A stretch of 43,159 bases of DNA from Patescibacteria group bacterium. Lineage in GTDB: Bacteria > Patescibacteriota > Patescibacteriia > UBA2196 > GWA2-42-15. Positions 21,961 through 31,086 of the stretch are shown here, piece by piece. The notes under the pieces are model-generated. The model searched no databases, was not told the DNA's origin, and saw nothing but the letters and a program-made list of their open reading frames with translations. The DNA is taken from the NCBI GenBank assembly GCA_022709795.1, contig JAKLID010000004.1, forward strand, positions 1 through 43,159, written 5' to 3'. A program made the translations under genes and the position numbers. Position 1 is the stretch's first letter. The number at the start of each line of letters is the position of its first letter.

Positions 21961-24900
21961 ATGGATTTACCAAAATTTTATTCTCCGACCGAGGTCGAAG
22001 ATAAGATTTACGAACAGTGGGAAGCCTCCGGCTATTTCAATCCGGATAAATTAAAGCTATCCGAAGACGCGCCGGTGTTTTCGCTCATGATGCCCCCACC
22101 TAATGTGACTGGCGTATTGCATTTGGGTCATGCTCTGGAAAATACCATCATGGATTCAGAAATCAGATATCAAAGAATGCGAGGCAAGCGAACACTCTTG
22201 CTTCCGGGTACGGACCACGCGGCCGTGGCCACCCAGGCTAGAGTGGAAAAAGAATTGATCAATTCCGGCAAATACAAAAATCCTCGCCAAGAATTGGGTC
22301 GGGAAAAACTGCTGGAAATTATTCGCGAGTATTCAGAAAATTCCAAGGCAACTATTTTAAAACAAATCCGCAAGATGGGCACTTCCTGCGACTGGGGTCG
22401 GCTGGCCTATACTTTTGATGAGCCAAGAGAAAAAGCGGTCAATGAAATGTTTGTCCGGATGTATAATGACGGGCTGATTTATCGCGGCTATAGAGTGGTA
22501 AACTGGTCAGTCAAAGGACAGTCAACTTTGAGTGATGATGAGTTGGAATACAAGGAACAGGCGGGAAAACTTTATACTTTTAAATATTCAGCTGACTTCC
22601 CTATCCCGATTGCCACTACTCGGCCGGAAACCAAGCTCGGTGACACAGCCGTGGCAGTCAATCCTGATGATCCACGTTATGAACAATATATTGGAGTGGA
22701 ATTTGAGGTAGAGGTGGGCGCTAAAAAACCATTACAAATAAAAATCATTGCTGACGACGCGGTGGATCCAGCTTTTGGTACAGGCGCTCTCGGTGTGACG
22801 CCAGCGCACAGCCAGATTGATTTTGAAATGAAAGAAAAACATGGCTTGGAATTGATCCCGGTAATCAATCAATACGGTCGAATGACTGAAGAAGCTGGAC
22901 CAGAATATGCCGGATTAAAGGTTTTGGAAGCGCGGGAAAAATTTGTTAATTATTTGAAGGAAAATAATTTATTAATTAAAGAAGAGGAAATAACTCAAAA
23001 CGTGGGCACTTCTGATCGCTTTGGCGATGTGGTGGAAGTCGTGCCAATGCTCCAATGGTTTGTAAATGTAAATAAAAAAATCCCCGGTCGCGGTACGAGT
23101 TTGAAAGATCTGATGAAAGAAGTATTTACCACTGGGCTGAATGGCGACGAGAAACAAAAAATTAAAATTACACCAGAGCGGTTTGAAAAAAGTTATTTTA
23201 ATTGGATTGATAATCTGCGCGACTGGTGTATAAGTAGACAGATTTGGTGGGGGCACCGGATACCAGTTTACTATCGTAAACTGGGAAGTCAAAAGGCAAA
23301 AGGCAGAAGGCAAAATGAAATCCAAAATTCAAAAACTTGGAATTTGAAGATTTATGGCCAAGAAACTTTTGAGAATCTAAAAAATGGCACCAAGAAAATA
23401 GAAACTCGGGCTGGTAAGCCAAAGGGCAGTGAAAAATATTGGGGTGATTTTAAAGCTGGTGATGTGGTTGAATTTTATCTAGCCGACGCGGCAACAGATA
23501 CAAAGATAGCCCGTGTAGAACCAATTAAAAAAGTGATTACGAAAGTCACTCATTTCCAAACGCTGGAAGAGATGTTTGCTAATTATAAAATGGCTGATAT
23601 CACCACCAGCAAAACTATCGAGGAAGAAAAAAGTTGGTGGCAAAAAATTCCTGGGCTTTACAAAAGAATTGAACAATATGGTATCTGGGCCTTTGAGCTA
23701 GAAGAGACAAAAAATAGTGGAATTGCGCTGACTTTTTTCCGACACACTCAAACAAATAGTAATAAAAACGGAATAACAATGGGCAGAACGGACATGAGTA
23801 TTAATAATGAGGGGAGTAAACAGGCTGAAGAAATCGCAGAAAAAATAAAAAATAAACATTTTGATTTAATTTTTTGTTCACCTTTAAAGCGCGCTAGAGA
23901 AACAGCGGAAATACTTTTTGGAAAAAATAATCTCAAGATTGATGAGCGACTGACGGAAATAGATTTTGGCCAATTAACTGGTAAGTCTTGGTCGGAAGCC
24001 GATGAGTACCGCGAAGCTGGTTTTCCGGGAGGAGAAAGCTATAGTGATGTGGCGCGTCGAGTCAATGATTTTTTAGCGGAAATATTTGATAAATACCCAG
24101 GCAAAAGAATTGCTATTGTCTCGCATAGCAATATTTGGAAGGTTTTAGAAAATATAATCAATGACCAGCCGCTGAATATTAATTTCTTGAAGCAACACGC
24201 GCAACTTGGGCCGATTGAATTTAATTTGTCAGAAATAAAATATGTCGGCGATAAGCCGCCCAAGGGCGAGGGTTGGGAACAAGACCCAGACACCCTTGAT
24301 ACTTGGTTTTCTTCGGGACTGTGGACTTTTTCCACGCTCGGCTGGCCGGAACAAACCGCTGATTTGAAAAAGTTTCACCCCACGACCTGGATGCAGATGG
24401 GCTATGAAATATTGTTTTTCTGGATGGCGAGAATGATCCTCATGTCCAGCTACGCACTCAGAGAACTTCCGTTTCGCGAAGTTTATATTCACGGCATCTT
24501 GCGCGACAAGAGCGGCAAGAAGTTTTCCAAATCAGCTGGCAATGGCATTGATCCACTAGAGATGTGTGCCAAATATGGCACGGATGCGCTCCGTATGTCA
24601 CTCATTTCTGGCGTGGCGCCGGGCAATGACGCCAAATTTTATGAGGACAAGGTAGTGGGCTTTCGCAATTTTGCCAATAAAATCTGGAATATCGGGCGGT
24701 TTATCCAGATGGCAAAACAAGATGTAGGGGCAGGGCTTGCCCCTGCCCGGGCGACCGCAAGGGTCGCCCCTACAACCCTGGCGGATAGATGGATAATGAG
24801 TAGATTAAACAATGTGATCAAGGAAGTGACTGGCGATTTTGATAATTACCGCTTTTCTTTGGCCGCGGAAAAATTGTATGAATTTGCTTGGCATGAGTTG

Positions 24901-25341
24901 GCGGATTGGTATGTGGAGATCGCCAAGAAACAAGGTGACGATAATACTTATCAACTGCTAACTAATATCTATTTGGACACACTGAAGCTCCTGCATCCGT
25001 TCATGCCATTTATCACGGAAACAATTTTCCAATCTTTTGAAGCGGATAAAATGTTGATGATCGAAAAATGGCCCGGGGTTGATGAGAAAAAAATCAACGC
25101 CCAAACCGAACAAGATTTCAAAGTTCTGCAAGATCTGGTGACCGCTATTCGCTCTTGGCGCAAAGAAAAAAATATAGAACCAAAGGAAATATTAAAAGTC
25201 CAAATAGCCGGTGGTGGCAATCTTGTTACGGAACAAAAAGAAGTAATTGATTATCTATGTCGGACAGAAATTGAGAGCGTGGAAGAGTTGGCGGAGTTTA
25301 ATTTGGAAGTAGATGAGATGAAGATAAGAATTATGATTTAG
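21961..25341 (+). CDS. valS: valyl-tRNA synthetase with inserted ASCH and histidine-phosphatase domains
   Basis: The 1126-residue class Ia synthetase charges tRNA-Val. HLGH (54-57) and KKFSKS (about 853-858) are the ATP-binding signatures; the editing domain includes TTRPETKLGDTAVAVNP and GVTPAHSQIDF. Between IPVYYRK (about 438) and EQDPDTLDTWFSSG (about 770), where a short zinc-ribbon linker is usual, lie about 325 extra residues. First comes a Lys/Gln-rich stretch (440-458), then an ASCH domain (about 459-550) with E481 and R483, then a histidine-phosphatase domain (about 587-750) with RH594-595, R644, E666 and H722, all four catalytic positions. Residues 922-938 derive from a palindromic repeat. 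A T-box leader controls the gene. Confidence 0.95.
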   Translation: MDLPKFYSPTEVEDKIYEQWEASGYFNPDKLKLSEDAPVFSLMMPPPNVTGVLHLGHALENTIMDSEIRYQRMRGKRTLLLPGTDHAAVATQARVEKELINSGKYKNPRQELGREKLLEIIREYSENSKATILKQIRKMGTSCDWGRLAYTFDEPREKAVNEMFVRMYNDGLIYRGYRVVNWSVKGQSTLSDDELEYKEQAGKLYTFKYSADFPIPIATTRPETKLGDTAVAVNPDDPRYEQYIGVEFEVEVGAKKPLQIKIIADDAVDPAFGTGALGVTPAHSQIDFEMKEKHGLELIPVINQYGRMTEEAGPEYAGLKVLEAREKFVNYLKENNLLIKEEEITQNVGTSDRFGDVVEVVPMLQWFVNVNKKIPGRGTSLKDLMKEVFTTGLNGDEKQKIKITPERFEKSYFNWIDNLRDWCISRQIWWGHRIPVYYRKLGSQKAKGRRQNEIQNSKTWNLKIYGQETFENLKNGTKKIETRAGKPKGSEKYWGDFKAGDVVEFYLADAATDTKIARVEPIKKVITKVTHFQTLEEMFANYKMADITTSKTIEEEKSWWQKIPGLYKRIEQYGIWAFELEETKNSGIALTFFRHTQTNSNKNGITMGRTDMSINNEGSKQAEEIAEKIKNKHFDLIFCSPLKRARETAEILFGKNNLKIDERLTEIDFGQLTGKSWSEADEYREAGFPGGESYSDVARRVNDFLAEIFDKYPGKRIAIVSHSNIWKVLENIINDQPLNINFLKQHAQLGPIEFNLSEIKYVGDKPPKGEGWEQDPDTLDTWFSSGLWTFSTLGWPEQTADLKKFHPTTWMQMGYEILFFWMARMILMSSYALRELPFREVYIHGILRDKSGKKFSKSAGNGIDPLEMCAKYGTDALRMSLISGVAPGNDAKFYEDKVVGFRNFANKIWNIGRFIQMAKQDVGAGLAPARATARVAPTTLADRWIMSRLNNVIKEVTGDFDNYRFSLAAEKLYEFAWHELADWYVEIAKKQGDDNTYQLLTNIYLDTLKLLHPFMPFITETIFQSFEADKMLMIEKWPGVDEKKINAQTEQDFKVLQDLVTAIRSWRKEKNIEPKEILKVQIAGGGNLVTEQKEVIDYLCRTEIESVEELAEFNLEVDEMKIRIMI
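24724..24773. repeat. GTAGGGGC palindromic repeat inserted in valS
   Basis: The 50-nt unit has the same ends as the comEC copies but in the opposite orientation. It is translated as VGAGLAPARATARVAPT at the junction between the catalytic and anticodon-binding parts, without breaking the frame. Confidence 0.85.
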
Positions 25342-25375
25342 GATTTAAGATTTAGGAATAAGGAATTATTGAATC

Positions 25376-25406
25376 AAAAAAGACGAGCACAGGGCTCGTC
25401 TTTTTT
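25376..25406. terminator. bidirectional terminator between valS and the next gene
   Basis: GACGAGC/GCTCGTC with A6 before and T6 after. It serves the convergent genes on both strands. Confidence 0.9.
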
Positions 25407-25415
25407 AAATATAAA

Positions 25416-25715
25416 TTAGGCAGATGGTCCTGGGCCTCTTTTCTTGCCACCAATATTTTTTATTCTTTTATCTTCCAACTTACGATGTGTCTCATCATTG
25501 CCCCAAACACCAGCTATTTCGTCAGCTGCTGCTTGGTTGGCTATTATTTGATCTTTCGCTTCTCTTCTTAAATTATTCCAATCATCATCTTCATTATTAG
25601 CCGGTTTTTCCAACTCAGAATCTCTTCTGGGCTTAATACCTGTGCGCGCCAGTCTCTCTTCTTCTGCTATCTCTTTATCTATACTACGCATAATTTCCGC
25701 TGAAAATCTTGACAT
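25416..25715 (-). CDS. small charged protein of unknown function
   Basis: The 99-residue product is rich in Glu, Asp, Lys and Arg, has no membrane segment or cysteine and is probably helical in its first half (AEIMRSIDKEIAEEERLAR). It ends in a basic GGKKRGPG tail. I do not recognise the family. It has an ATG start and shares a terminator with valS, which supports expression, but it is otherwise isolated between valS and tRNA-Arg. Confidence 0.6.
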   Translation of the reverse strand: MSRFSAEIMRSIDKEIAEEERLARTGIKPRRDSELEKPANNEDDDWNNLRREAKDQIIANQAAADEIAGVWGNDETHRKLEDKRIKNIGGKKRGPGPSA

Positions 25716-25766
25716 AAAATTGTTGCTTAATTTCTAATATCAATTATTTTGCCCCCATGAGGAGTC

Positions 25767-25807
25767 GCCTGGTCATTCGACCGGGCAGTCAGGTCGGATG
25801 ACCTGGC
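25767..25807. repeat. GC-rich hairpin element beside tRNA-Arg
   Basis: GCCTGGTCATTCGACCGGGC is followed by AGTCAGGTCGGATGACCTGGC. The first part shares GGTCATTCGACCGGGC with the 16S leader repeats. It lies just downstream of tRNA-Arg on the minus strand. Confidence 0.65.
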
Positions 25808-25826
25808 GAACCCAATAATCTGATTT

Positions 25827-25898
25827 TACCCCCAGTAGGAATCGAACCTACATCATAAGCTCCGGAAGCTCATGTTTTATCCATTAAACTATAGGGGC
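25827..25898 (-). tRNA. tRNA-Arg (anticodon CCG)
   Basis: A complete cloverleaf on the minus strand: acceptor GCCCCTA/TGGGGGT (G1-U72 wobble, as in the CAU tRNA), D stem GTTT/AAAC, anticodon stem TGAGC/GCTTA with loop TTCCGGA, short variable loop TGAT, T arm GTAGG/CCTAC with TTCGATT. CCA is not encoded. It reads CGG. Confidence 0.92.
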
Positions 25899-26057
25899 GC
25901 TTAAAAATTTCTAATTACTAATTACTAATTTCTAATAAAATTCCTAATAAAAACAATTCAACAATGCAGCAATGAAACAATATCCAATATTTAATATCCC
26001 AATATCTGGTAAATATTCGCGTGATATTCGCGTGATATTCGCATCATTATTCGTGTG

Positions 26058-27584
26058 TCACTCTACCTTGGGCCGGTACTGCAGGGCCTCGGCGACGTGC
26101 TCTATTTTTATATTTTCTTCATTGGCTAGATCAGCGATGGTCCGAGCTAGTTTTAGTATACGGTAATAGCCTCGGGCTGACAAGCGCATTTGCTGAACCG
26201 CGTTTTTCAGGAGTTCCTGGGTGGCGCTGTCGGTCTGACAAACGCGGCGGACTTCTTCCGAGCTCATTTCGGCGTTGCTGATAATTTTCATATTTTGAAA
26301 GCGCTCCAGCTGGCGGCGGCGGGCGGCGTTGACCCTAGCGCGAACCGCGCTCGATGATTCACCTGGCTCAATGGCCGAGAGTTTATTAAAATCAACGCGC
26401 GGTACTTCAATATGGATATCAATGCGGTCCAAAATCGGGCCGGAGATTTTTTTCTGGTAATTGGCGATCTGCATGGGCGTGCAGGTACAGTTTTTTTCCG
26501 GATCACTGTAATAGCCACAAGGACAAGGATTCATAGAGGCTAGTAAAACAAATTTGGCGGGAAACTGGAGCGTGCCAGAAGCGCGGGAAATATTGATAAT
26601 GCCATCTTCCAAGGGCTGGCGCAGATAATCCAAAACGAGGCGCGGGAACTCGGGAAATTCATCCAGAAATAAAACGCCGCGATGAGCCAAGGAAATCTCG
26701 CCGGGCCGAGGCCAGGCGCCACCACCGACAAGGGAAACACCGGAGGCCGTATGATGGGGAGAACGAAAAGGACGAATTTTTATCAAAGGCTCGGCTGGTG
26801 GCAAAAGGCCGGCCACGGAATAAATTTTGGTGACCTCCAATGATTCTTCCAGGGTCATCTCAGGTAAGATGGTGGGCATGCTACGCGCCAAGAGTGTTTT
26901 GCCACTGCCAGGCGGACCGGACATGAGAATATTGTGCTGGCCAGAAGCGGCGATTTCCAAAGCACGTTTGACGTGCTCCTGGCCTTGGACATAGGCCATA
27001 TCAAACTTGGAAGGAATATCGCCAATCATATCAGGCGCGGCAGCAATATTTTGAAATGGCAGAATCGGAATTTCACCAGTCAGGTGTAAAACCACTTCGG
27101 CCAAAGAGGTGGCGGGGTAAACTTCAATAGCCTGAATCAGGGCCGCCTCGGCCGCATTATCCGCAGGCACAAAAATCTTTTTGATTTCCTTGTCTCTGGC
27201 CATGATAGCCAGGGGTAAAACGCCACTGACCGGCCGCAGGTGACCATCCAGGGCCAACTCACCAACGAAGAGTGCGTCACTATAATCAGAGGGTAAGTGC
27301 AAATATTTGCCGGCAATCAAAATCGCCAAAGCAATGGGTAGATCATAAGCCGGACCAGCTTTTTTCAAATCAGCCGGAGCGAGATTGACCGTGACTTGGC
27401 CACGCGGCCAAGGGAAGCCGGAGTTTTTGACTGCTGAACGCACCCGCTGGCGGGATTCCTGGACAGCCATATCAGGCAAGCCAACAACGATAAATTTGGG
27501 CAGGGCGTTGATGGAATCGGCTTCCACTTCCACTAATTCGCAATTGAGTCCGACCACAGCGGCGGAAAGTATTTTGGTGGACAT
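26058..27584 (-). CDS. comM: ComM/YifB family Mg-chelatase-like AAA+ ATPase
   Basis: The 508-residue protein starts with the S5-like ChlI domain (VVGLPDMAVQESRQRVRSAVKNSG) and has a central AAA+ module: Walker A GPPGSGKT, Walker B GVLFLDEFPEF, then a C-terminal helical domain (CRDSAT-like region, RGYYRILKLARTIADL). A cysteine cluster MNPCPCGYYSDPEKNCTC lies between them. ComM is a hexameric helicase promoting branch migration during natural transformation, consistent with comEC in this window. It starts with ATG and is the third gene after dksA and lspA on this strand, across a 120-nt gap. Confidence 0.94.
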   Translation of the reverse strand: MSTKILSAAVVGLNCELVEVEADSINALPKFIVVGLPDMAVQESRQRVRSAVKNSGFPWPRGQVTVNLAPADLKKAGPAYDLPIALAILIAGKYLHLPSDYSDALFVGELALDGHLRPVSGVLPLAIMARDKEIKKIFVPADNAAEAALIQAIEVYPATSLAEVVLHLTGEIPILPFQNIAAAPDMIGDIPSKFDMAYVQGQEHVKRALEIAASGQHNILMSGPPGSGKTLLARSMPTILPEMTLEESLEVTKIYSVAGLLPPAEPLIKIRPFRSPHHTASGVSLVGGGAWPRPGEISLAHRGVLFLDEFPEFPRLVLDYLRQPLEDGIINISRASGTLQFPAKFVLLASMNPCPCGYYSDPEKNCTCTPMQIANYQKKISGPILDRIDIHIEVPRVDFNKLSAIEPGESSSAVRARVNAARRRQLERFQNMKIISNAEMSSEEVRRVCQTDSATQELLKNAVQQMRLSARGYYRILKLARTIADLANEENIKIEHVAEALQYRPKVE

Positions 27585-27704
27585 TTTTTAAAAATTCCTA
27601 ATTTCTAATTCCTAATTTCTAATAAAATTACAAAGCTTAATTTCTCTATGGGGTCTCTGACCCCTAAATAATACGCTGTCACAGACGACTAAGGAATAGA
27701 GAGA

Positions 27705-28157
27705 CTATTTAATAACTTTTTGACAGTAGAAAAGATTATAACAGAGTAACCCAAGGCCAAAAATAATCATCACATCGGCGAGGTTGAAGACTGGCCAGAA
27801 GCCAAGGTCAATAAAGTCAATCACGGCATTGTACTTGAAACGATCCAGGGCATTACTAAGAGCGCCGAGCAAGATAAACCAAAAAGCCGCGGTTAGTAAA
27901 ATTTCTCGGCGCTGATAGGAGCGCAGAAACAAGCCGGCGACGATTAAAATGATAAGGCAGAGAAAAAAATAAAAAAATAAGCGCGTGCCCGGGAGCAGCG
28001 GCAGGCCGAGGGCGAGATTGTGATTGGGCCAATACTTCAGAAAAGGAATTTTTGAATGGCAAAGCCCGGCGGCAAAAATATTTTTAATCAGGCGGTCGGC
28101 CACAAAAAAAATCAACCCCCCTAATAATACCAGCCATTTGCGAAAATTATTCGTCAT
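27705..28157 (-). CDS. lspA: lipoprotein signal peptidase (SPase II)
   Basis: The 150-residue polytopic protein has about four membrane helices and the LspA motifs: FVADRLIKN near the N-terminus, NHNLALGL, then LGALSNALDRF and VIDFIDLGFWPVFNLADVMI with the two catalytic aspartates (in ALDR and NLAD). It cleaves signal peptides from diacylglyceryl-modified prolipoproteins. The canonical GN of GALGN is replaced by SN. The ATG at 28157 is preferred to a TTG at 28172. It follows the dksA-like gene by 36 nt. Confidence 0.9.
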   Translation of the reverse strand: MTNNFRKWLVLLGGLIFFVADRLIKNIFAAGLCHSKIPFLKYWPNHNLALGLPLLPGTRLFFYFFLCLIILIVAGLFLRSYQRREILLTAAFWFILLGALSNALDRFKYNAVIDFIDLGFWPVFNLADVMIIFGLGLLCYNLFYCQKVIK

Positions 28158-28193
28158 AGACCGTGTGGGCAAAGTTGATTTTATAAAACAAAA

Positions 28194-28562
28194 TTATTCG
28201 TTGGTAAATTTCTTTTTACATTCCACGCAGGAGGAAGAGGTGGGGCGGATGGCCAGACGCTCACGGCTGATCTCTTGGCCACAATATTTGCAGATGCCAT
28301 AAGTACCATCCTTGATGCGTTTCAGAGAAGAGTTGATGTCCCGCAAGGTGGCATTCAAAACATTTTTTAGAGAAGAATCGCTGTCAAAGCTGGCAACCTC
28401 GGCCGCGTTTTCCGCGCTTTGTTCGCCGTACTCGGGAAAAACAATTTCCTGGCGACCGCTGCTATCGGACACGGTAAACTCGGAAAGCTCGTGTTCGACT
28501 TTCTCTTTTTCTTTGAGCAATGCTTCTTCTATTTTCTTTAGGAAGGCTGGGTCAAAGGTCAT
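28194..28562 (-). CDS. DksA/TraR family C4 zinc-finger protein
   Basis: The 122-residue protein has an N-terminal coiled coil (FLKKIEEALLKEKEKVEHEL), an acidic middle part and a C-terminal zinc finger with CKYCG and CVECKKK. DksA/TraR proteins insert into the RNA polymerase secondary channel; short relatives such as YteA/YocK act in stress or sporulation. The coiled-coil tip Asp pair of DksA is not clearly present, so I leave the exact role open. A promoter lies at 28611-28638 and lspA follows, with an acidic inter-gene spacing of 36 nt that suggests co-transcription. Confidence 0.88.
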   Translation of the reverse strand: MTFDPAFLKKIEEALLKEKEKVEHELSEFTVSDSSGRQEIVFPEYGEQSAENAAEVASFDSDSSLKNVLNATLRDINSSLKRIKDGTYGICKYCGQEISRERLAIRPTSSSCVECKKKFTNE

Positions 28563-28590
28563 AAAGCAGGGAAAAATGTTTAAAATAAAA

Positions 28591-28628
28591 AGGCCCCTCT
28601 CCTTGCCAATAGTATAGCAGCTGGGGCC
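28591..28628 (-). terminator. terminator of the glycogen operon
   Basis: On the minus strand GGCCCC and GGGGCC close a hairpin after the glgA stop, followed by TTTTTATTTT. The loop is long (about 26 nt) and carries the -10 of the next promoter. Confidence 0.65.
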
Positions 28629-28638
28629 AAAAAATCAA
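28611..28638 (-). promoter_or_regulatory. promoter for the dksA-like gene and lspA
   Basis: TTGATT (28638-28633), a 16-nt spacer and TATACT (28616-28611) on the minus strand. The -35 overlaps the glgA stop codon and the -10 sits in the terminator loop. Confidence 0.5.
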
Positions 28639-30059
28639 GTTCTGGCCGCCGAGCGACGCTGATAAATCCCTAAATATTCCCGGGCTGAAGGGCCCCAGGA
28701 AAAATCAGCTTGCATGGCGTTTGCTTGGAGTTTCTGCCAAATCTTTTTATCAGGGAAGAGCTTTGTGGCGCGCTTGATGGTTTTTAACAGGTTGGCTGAA
28801 TCATAAGTTGTGAAAGAAAAACCATTGGCAGTGGCAGTGTTGTGGCCGTCGTAATTTATGACCGTATCCTTTAGACCACCAGTGGCGCGAACCAGGGGCA
28901 GGGTACCATATTTCATGGCAGCGAGCTGACCTAGGCCACAGGGTTCATAGCGAGAAGGCATGAGCAAAATATCAGCGCCGGCCATCATCTGGTTGGCAAG
29001 CTGCGGATCAAAAATCAATTGAGTACTAACTTTTTGGGGATATTTCTGACCAATGGTTTTAAAAAATTTTTCATAGTGAGCTTCACCCGTGCCCAAAATT
29101 ATTAATTGTAAATCCAGCTGGAGCAGATCGGTGACAATACTCTCCAATAAGTCAAAACCTTTTTGGCCGGCCAAGCGGCTGACAATCGTCAAGAGAGGAA
29201 TTTTTTCATTGACAGGCAAGTGGCTGATTTTTTGCAGATACAATTTATTAGTAACTTTTCGGTTAATGGTCTGGAAAGAATAGCGGACTGGGATATTTTT
29301 GTCAGTCACTGGATTGAAGACATCATAATCAAGGCCATTGATAATGCCATACAAATCTTTTTTTCTTTTCTTGAGAATATCGTCCAAACCGCAACCAAAT
29401 TCCGGAGTCAGGATTTCCTTGGCATAACTCGGGCTGACAGTGGTAATAATGTCACTTGCGGTAATAGCCTCACGCATAATATTGACTGAATTGTTTTTGA
29501 CCAGAGAAAAATCAGCGGCCGTAAGACCAAAGCGTGACAAAGTGGTAAGTGGGGTGTCACCACCATAAGCCAAGTTGTGAATAGTAAAAACGGTTTTGAC
29601 TGGCTGCTGGCTTGATTTAAGAAAAATAGATGCCAAGCCGGTGTGCCAATCATTGAGATGAATGGTGTCTGGCTGCCAGCCGAGTATCTCCCCTACTCGC
29701 GTGATTAGATAAGAAAAGAGAATAAACCGAAAACGGCTATCAGCGTCAAAAATATCCAGGGCGTCAAAATATTTATTACTCAAAAAATAGATCGGCACCT
29801 CTGAATTGGGCAGTCGACTGGCAAAAACATCAATGGTCAATTGCTCAGCGGCAGTGGCCAATTTAACGGTCTTGATTTTTTTTAAACGCGGATAATTTTT
29901 TTTGATGGCCCGATAATATGGCAAGACGACTCGAATATCAACGCCCAGTTTTTTCAGAGCCTTGGGCAAGCTGCCAGCCACATCGCCAAGGCCGCCCATT
30001 TTAAAAAAGGGGGCACATTCATAGGCGGCAAAAAGAATTTTGGGCTGTTTCAAGGACAT
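28635..30059 (-). CDS. glgA: glycogen/starch synthase (GT5), copy 1
   Basis: The 474-residue GT-B enzyme has the N-terminal KMGGLGDVAGSLPKAL (ADP-glucose binding KxGGL motif), INLDWH-type site HLNDWHTGLAS, TIHNLAYGG, and the C-terminal donor site SRYEPCGLGQLAAMKYG with RATGGLKDTV. It extends alpha-1,4-glucan from a nucleotide-activated glucose. Start ATG at 30059 gives MSLKQPKILFAAYE; an upstream extension overlaps the previous gene. It is the last gene of the glycogen operon, 1 nt after the kinase-like gene, and differs clearly from the second synthase at 33823-35298. Confidence 0.95.
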   Translation of the reverse strand: MSLKQPKILFAAYECAPFFKMGGLGDVAGSLPKALKKLGVDIRVVLPYYRAIKKNYPRLKKIKTVKLATAAEQLTIDVFASRLPNSEVPIYFLSNKYFDALDIFDADSRFRFILFSYLITRVGEILGWQPDTIHLNDWHTGLASIFLKSSQQPVKTVFTIHNLAYGGDTPLTTLSRFGLTAADFSLVKNNSVNIMREAITASDIITTVSPSYAKEILTPEFGCGLDDILKKRKKDLYGIINGLDYDVFNPVTDKNIPVRYSFQTINRKVTNKLYLQKISHLPVNEKIPLLTIVSRLAGQKGFDLLESIVTDLLQLDLQLIILGTGEAHYEKFFKTIGQKYPQKVSTQLIFDPQLANQMMAGADILLMPSRYEPCGLGQLAAMKYGTLPLVRATGGLKDTVINYDGHNTATANGFSFTTYDSANLLKTIKRATKLFPDKKIWQKLQANAMQADFSWGPSAREYLGIYQRRSAART

Positions 30060-30060
30060 A

Positions 30061-31077
30061 TTATTTAATATGCTGAGACAATTTTTGAGAAAGAGTGACC
30101 AAATACCGAGCATAGTGGCGGTCGTGTGTTTCTGTAAAAATCAAGGCATAAACCGCGTTTTTGAGCGCCGTCCAGGCTTTATATAAATTAATTTTGTCTA
30201 TAATCGCCGGGCTGATTTTCTGATCATTAAAGTAAGCAGCCAGAAAAACTTTTTCCGCCTGGAGATAAAGGCGACGGTCAAGATAGCCCAGACTCATCAA
30301 TTCCAGCTGCTGCAAAAAAGAAGCCAGGTCATAGTAGCAGGGCGAGAGACAGACTTCAGAAAAATCGATAAACGCTAGCTGGTGACTGTCAAATTTATTG
30401 ATGATAATATTATCCGGATGAAAGTCGCCGTGAGATAAAACATTTTTTTCGGTGATAACTTTTTTTTGGAGTTGTTGGAGGCGGCTGAGCTGGGTCAGAA
30501 CGGCTGATTTCAAAGGATCATTTAAATTGTAATCGCGCCCCAAGACATTGGTCGGGTCAACATACGGAAAAGAAAAATCATGAGTGGTAAAAACACCCCC
30601 TGGTACCTGGCTGGCGTGCAGGCGCTCCAGGGCCTGGGCAATTTTTTTTATATTATTTAAATCAAAGTGTCCGTTTTTCAAATGTTCCAAAAGACTGTCG
30701 CCTGGGATACCCAGATAAAAAAGGGCCATGGCCTCTGTCTCATACCAAAGGGGCTTGGGGACAACAACATCCCCCTGATCAAAACCATTCTGATAGGCCA
30801 GGGCCATGGCCTGGTACATTTTCTCGCGGCCGTGATTGGAAAAGCTGATGGTATAAACCTTGCGACGGATCTTGATACCGTGTTTCTGCTCCAGCGTCAA
30901 GCGGTGTTCGATCACATAGTGAAAAAATTCGGCGGAGATGTGGCGTTTGATATAAAAAAATTGGTGGAATAAAATTTTCACGGCGTCTTGGTCAATCAGT
31001 TTTAAATTTTTCTGGAAAAGCCGGAAAAAATATTGGCCATCGTCCAGCAGGGCCGGGATATTTTTTGGATTTTTCAT
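30061..31077 (-). CDS. aminoglycoside phosphotransferase-fold kinase in the glycogen operon
   Basis: The 338-residue product has the APH/choline-kinase catalytic loop LSHGDFHPDNIII and the following metal-binding FIDFSEVCLSPCYYDLASFL. The N-terminal lobe is less conserved, with ISFSNHGREKMYQAMALAY perhaps carrying the ATP-binding Lys. Families of this fold phosphorylate small hydroxylated molecules, including maltose (Pep2/Mak) and homoserine. The position between GH57 and glgA genes suggests a sugar substrate such as maltose, but this is inference from context alone; antibiotic resistance is unlikely here. Confidence 0.8.
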   Translation of the reverse strand: MKNPKNIPALLDDGQYFFRLFQKNLKLIDQDAVKILFHQFFYIKRHISAEFFHYVIEHRLTLEQKHGIKIRRKVYTISFSNHGREKMYQAMALAYQNGFDQGDVVVPKPLWYETEAMALFYLGIPGDSLLEHLKNGHFDLNNIKKIAQALERLHASQVPGGVFTTHDFSFPYVDPTNVLGRDYNLNDPLKSAVLTQLSRLQQLQKKVITEKNVLSHGDFHPDNIIINKFDSHQLAFIDFSEVCLSPCYYDLASFLQQLELMSLGYLDRRLYLQAEKVFLAAYFNDQKISPAIIDKINLYKAWTALKNAVYALIFTETHDRHYARYLVTLSQKLSQHIK

Positions 31078-31086
31078 AAAATATGG

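Noticed and set aside
30061-31077. Antibiotic-resistance aminoglycoside phosphotransferase
   Set aside because: The fold motif is shared, but the protein lies in a glucan operon, and the similarity covers only the general kinase loops.
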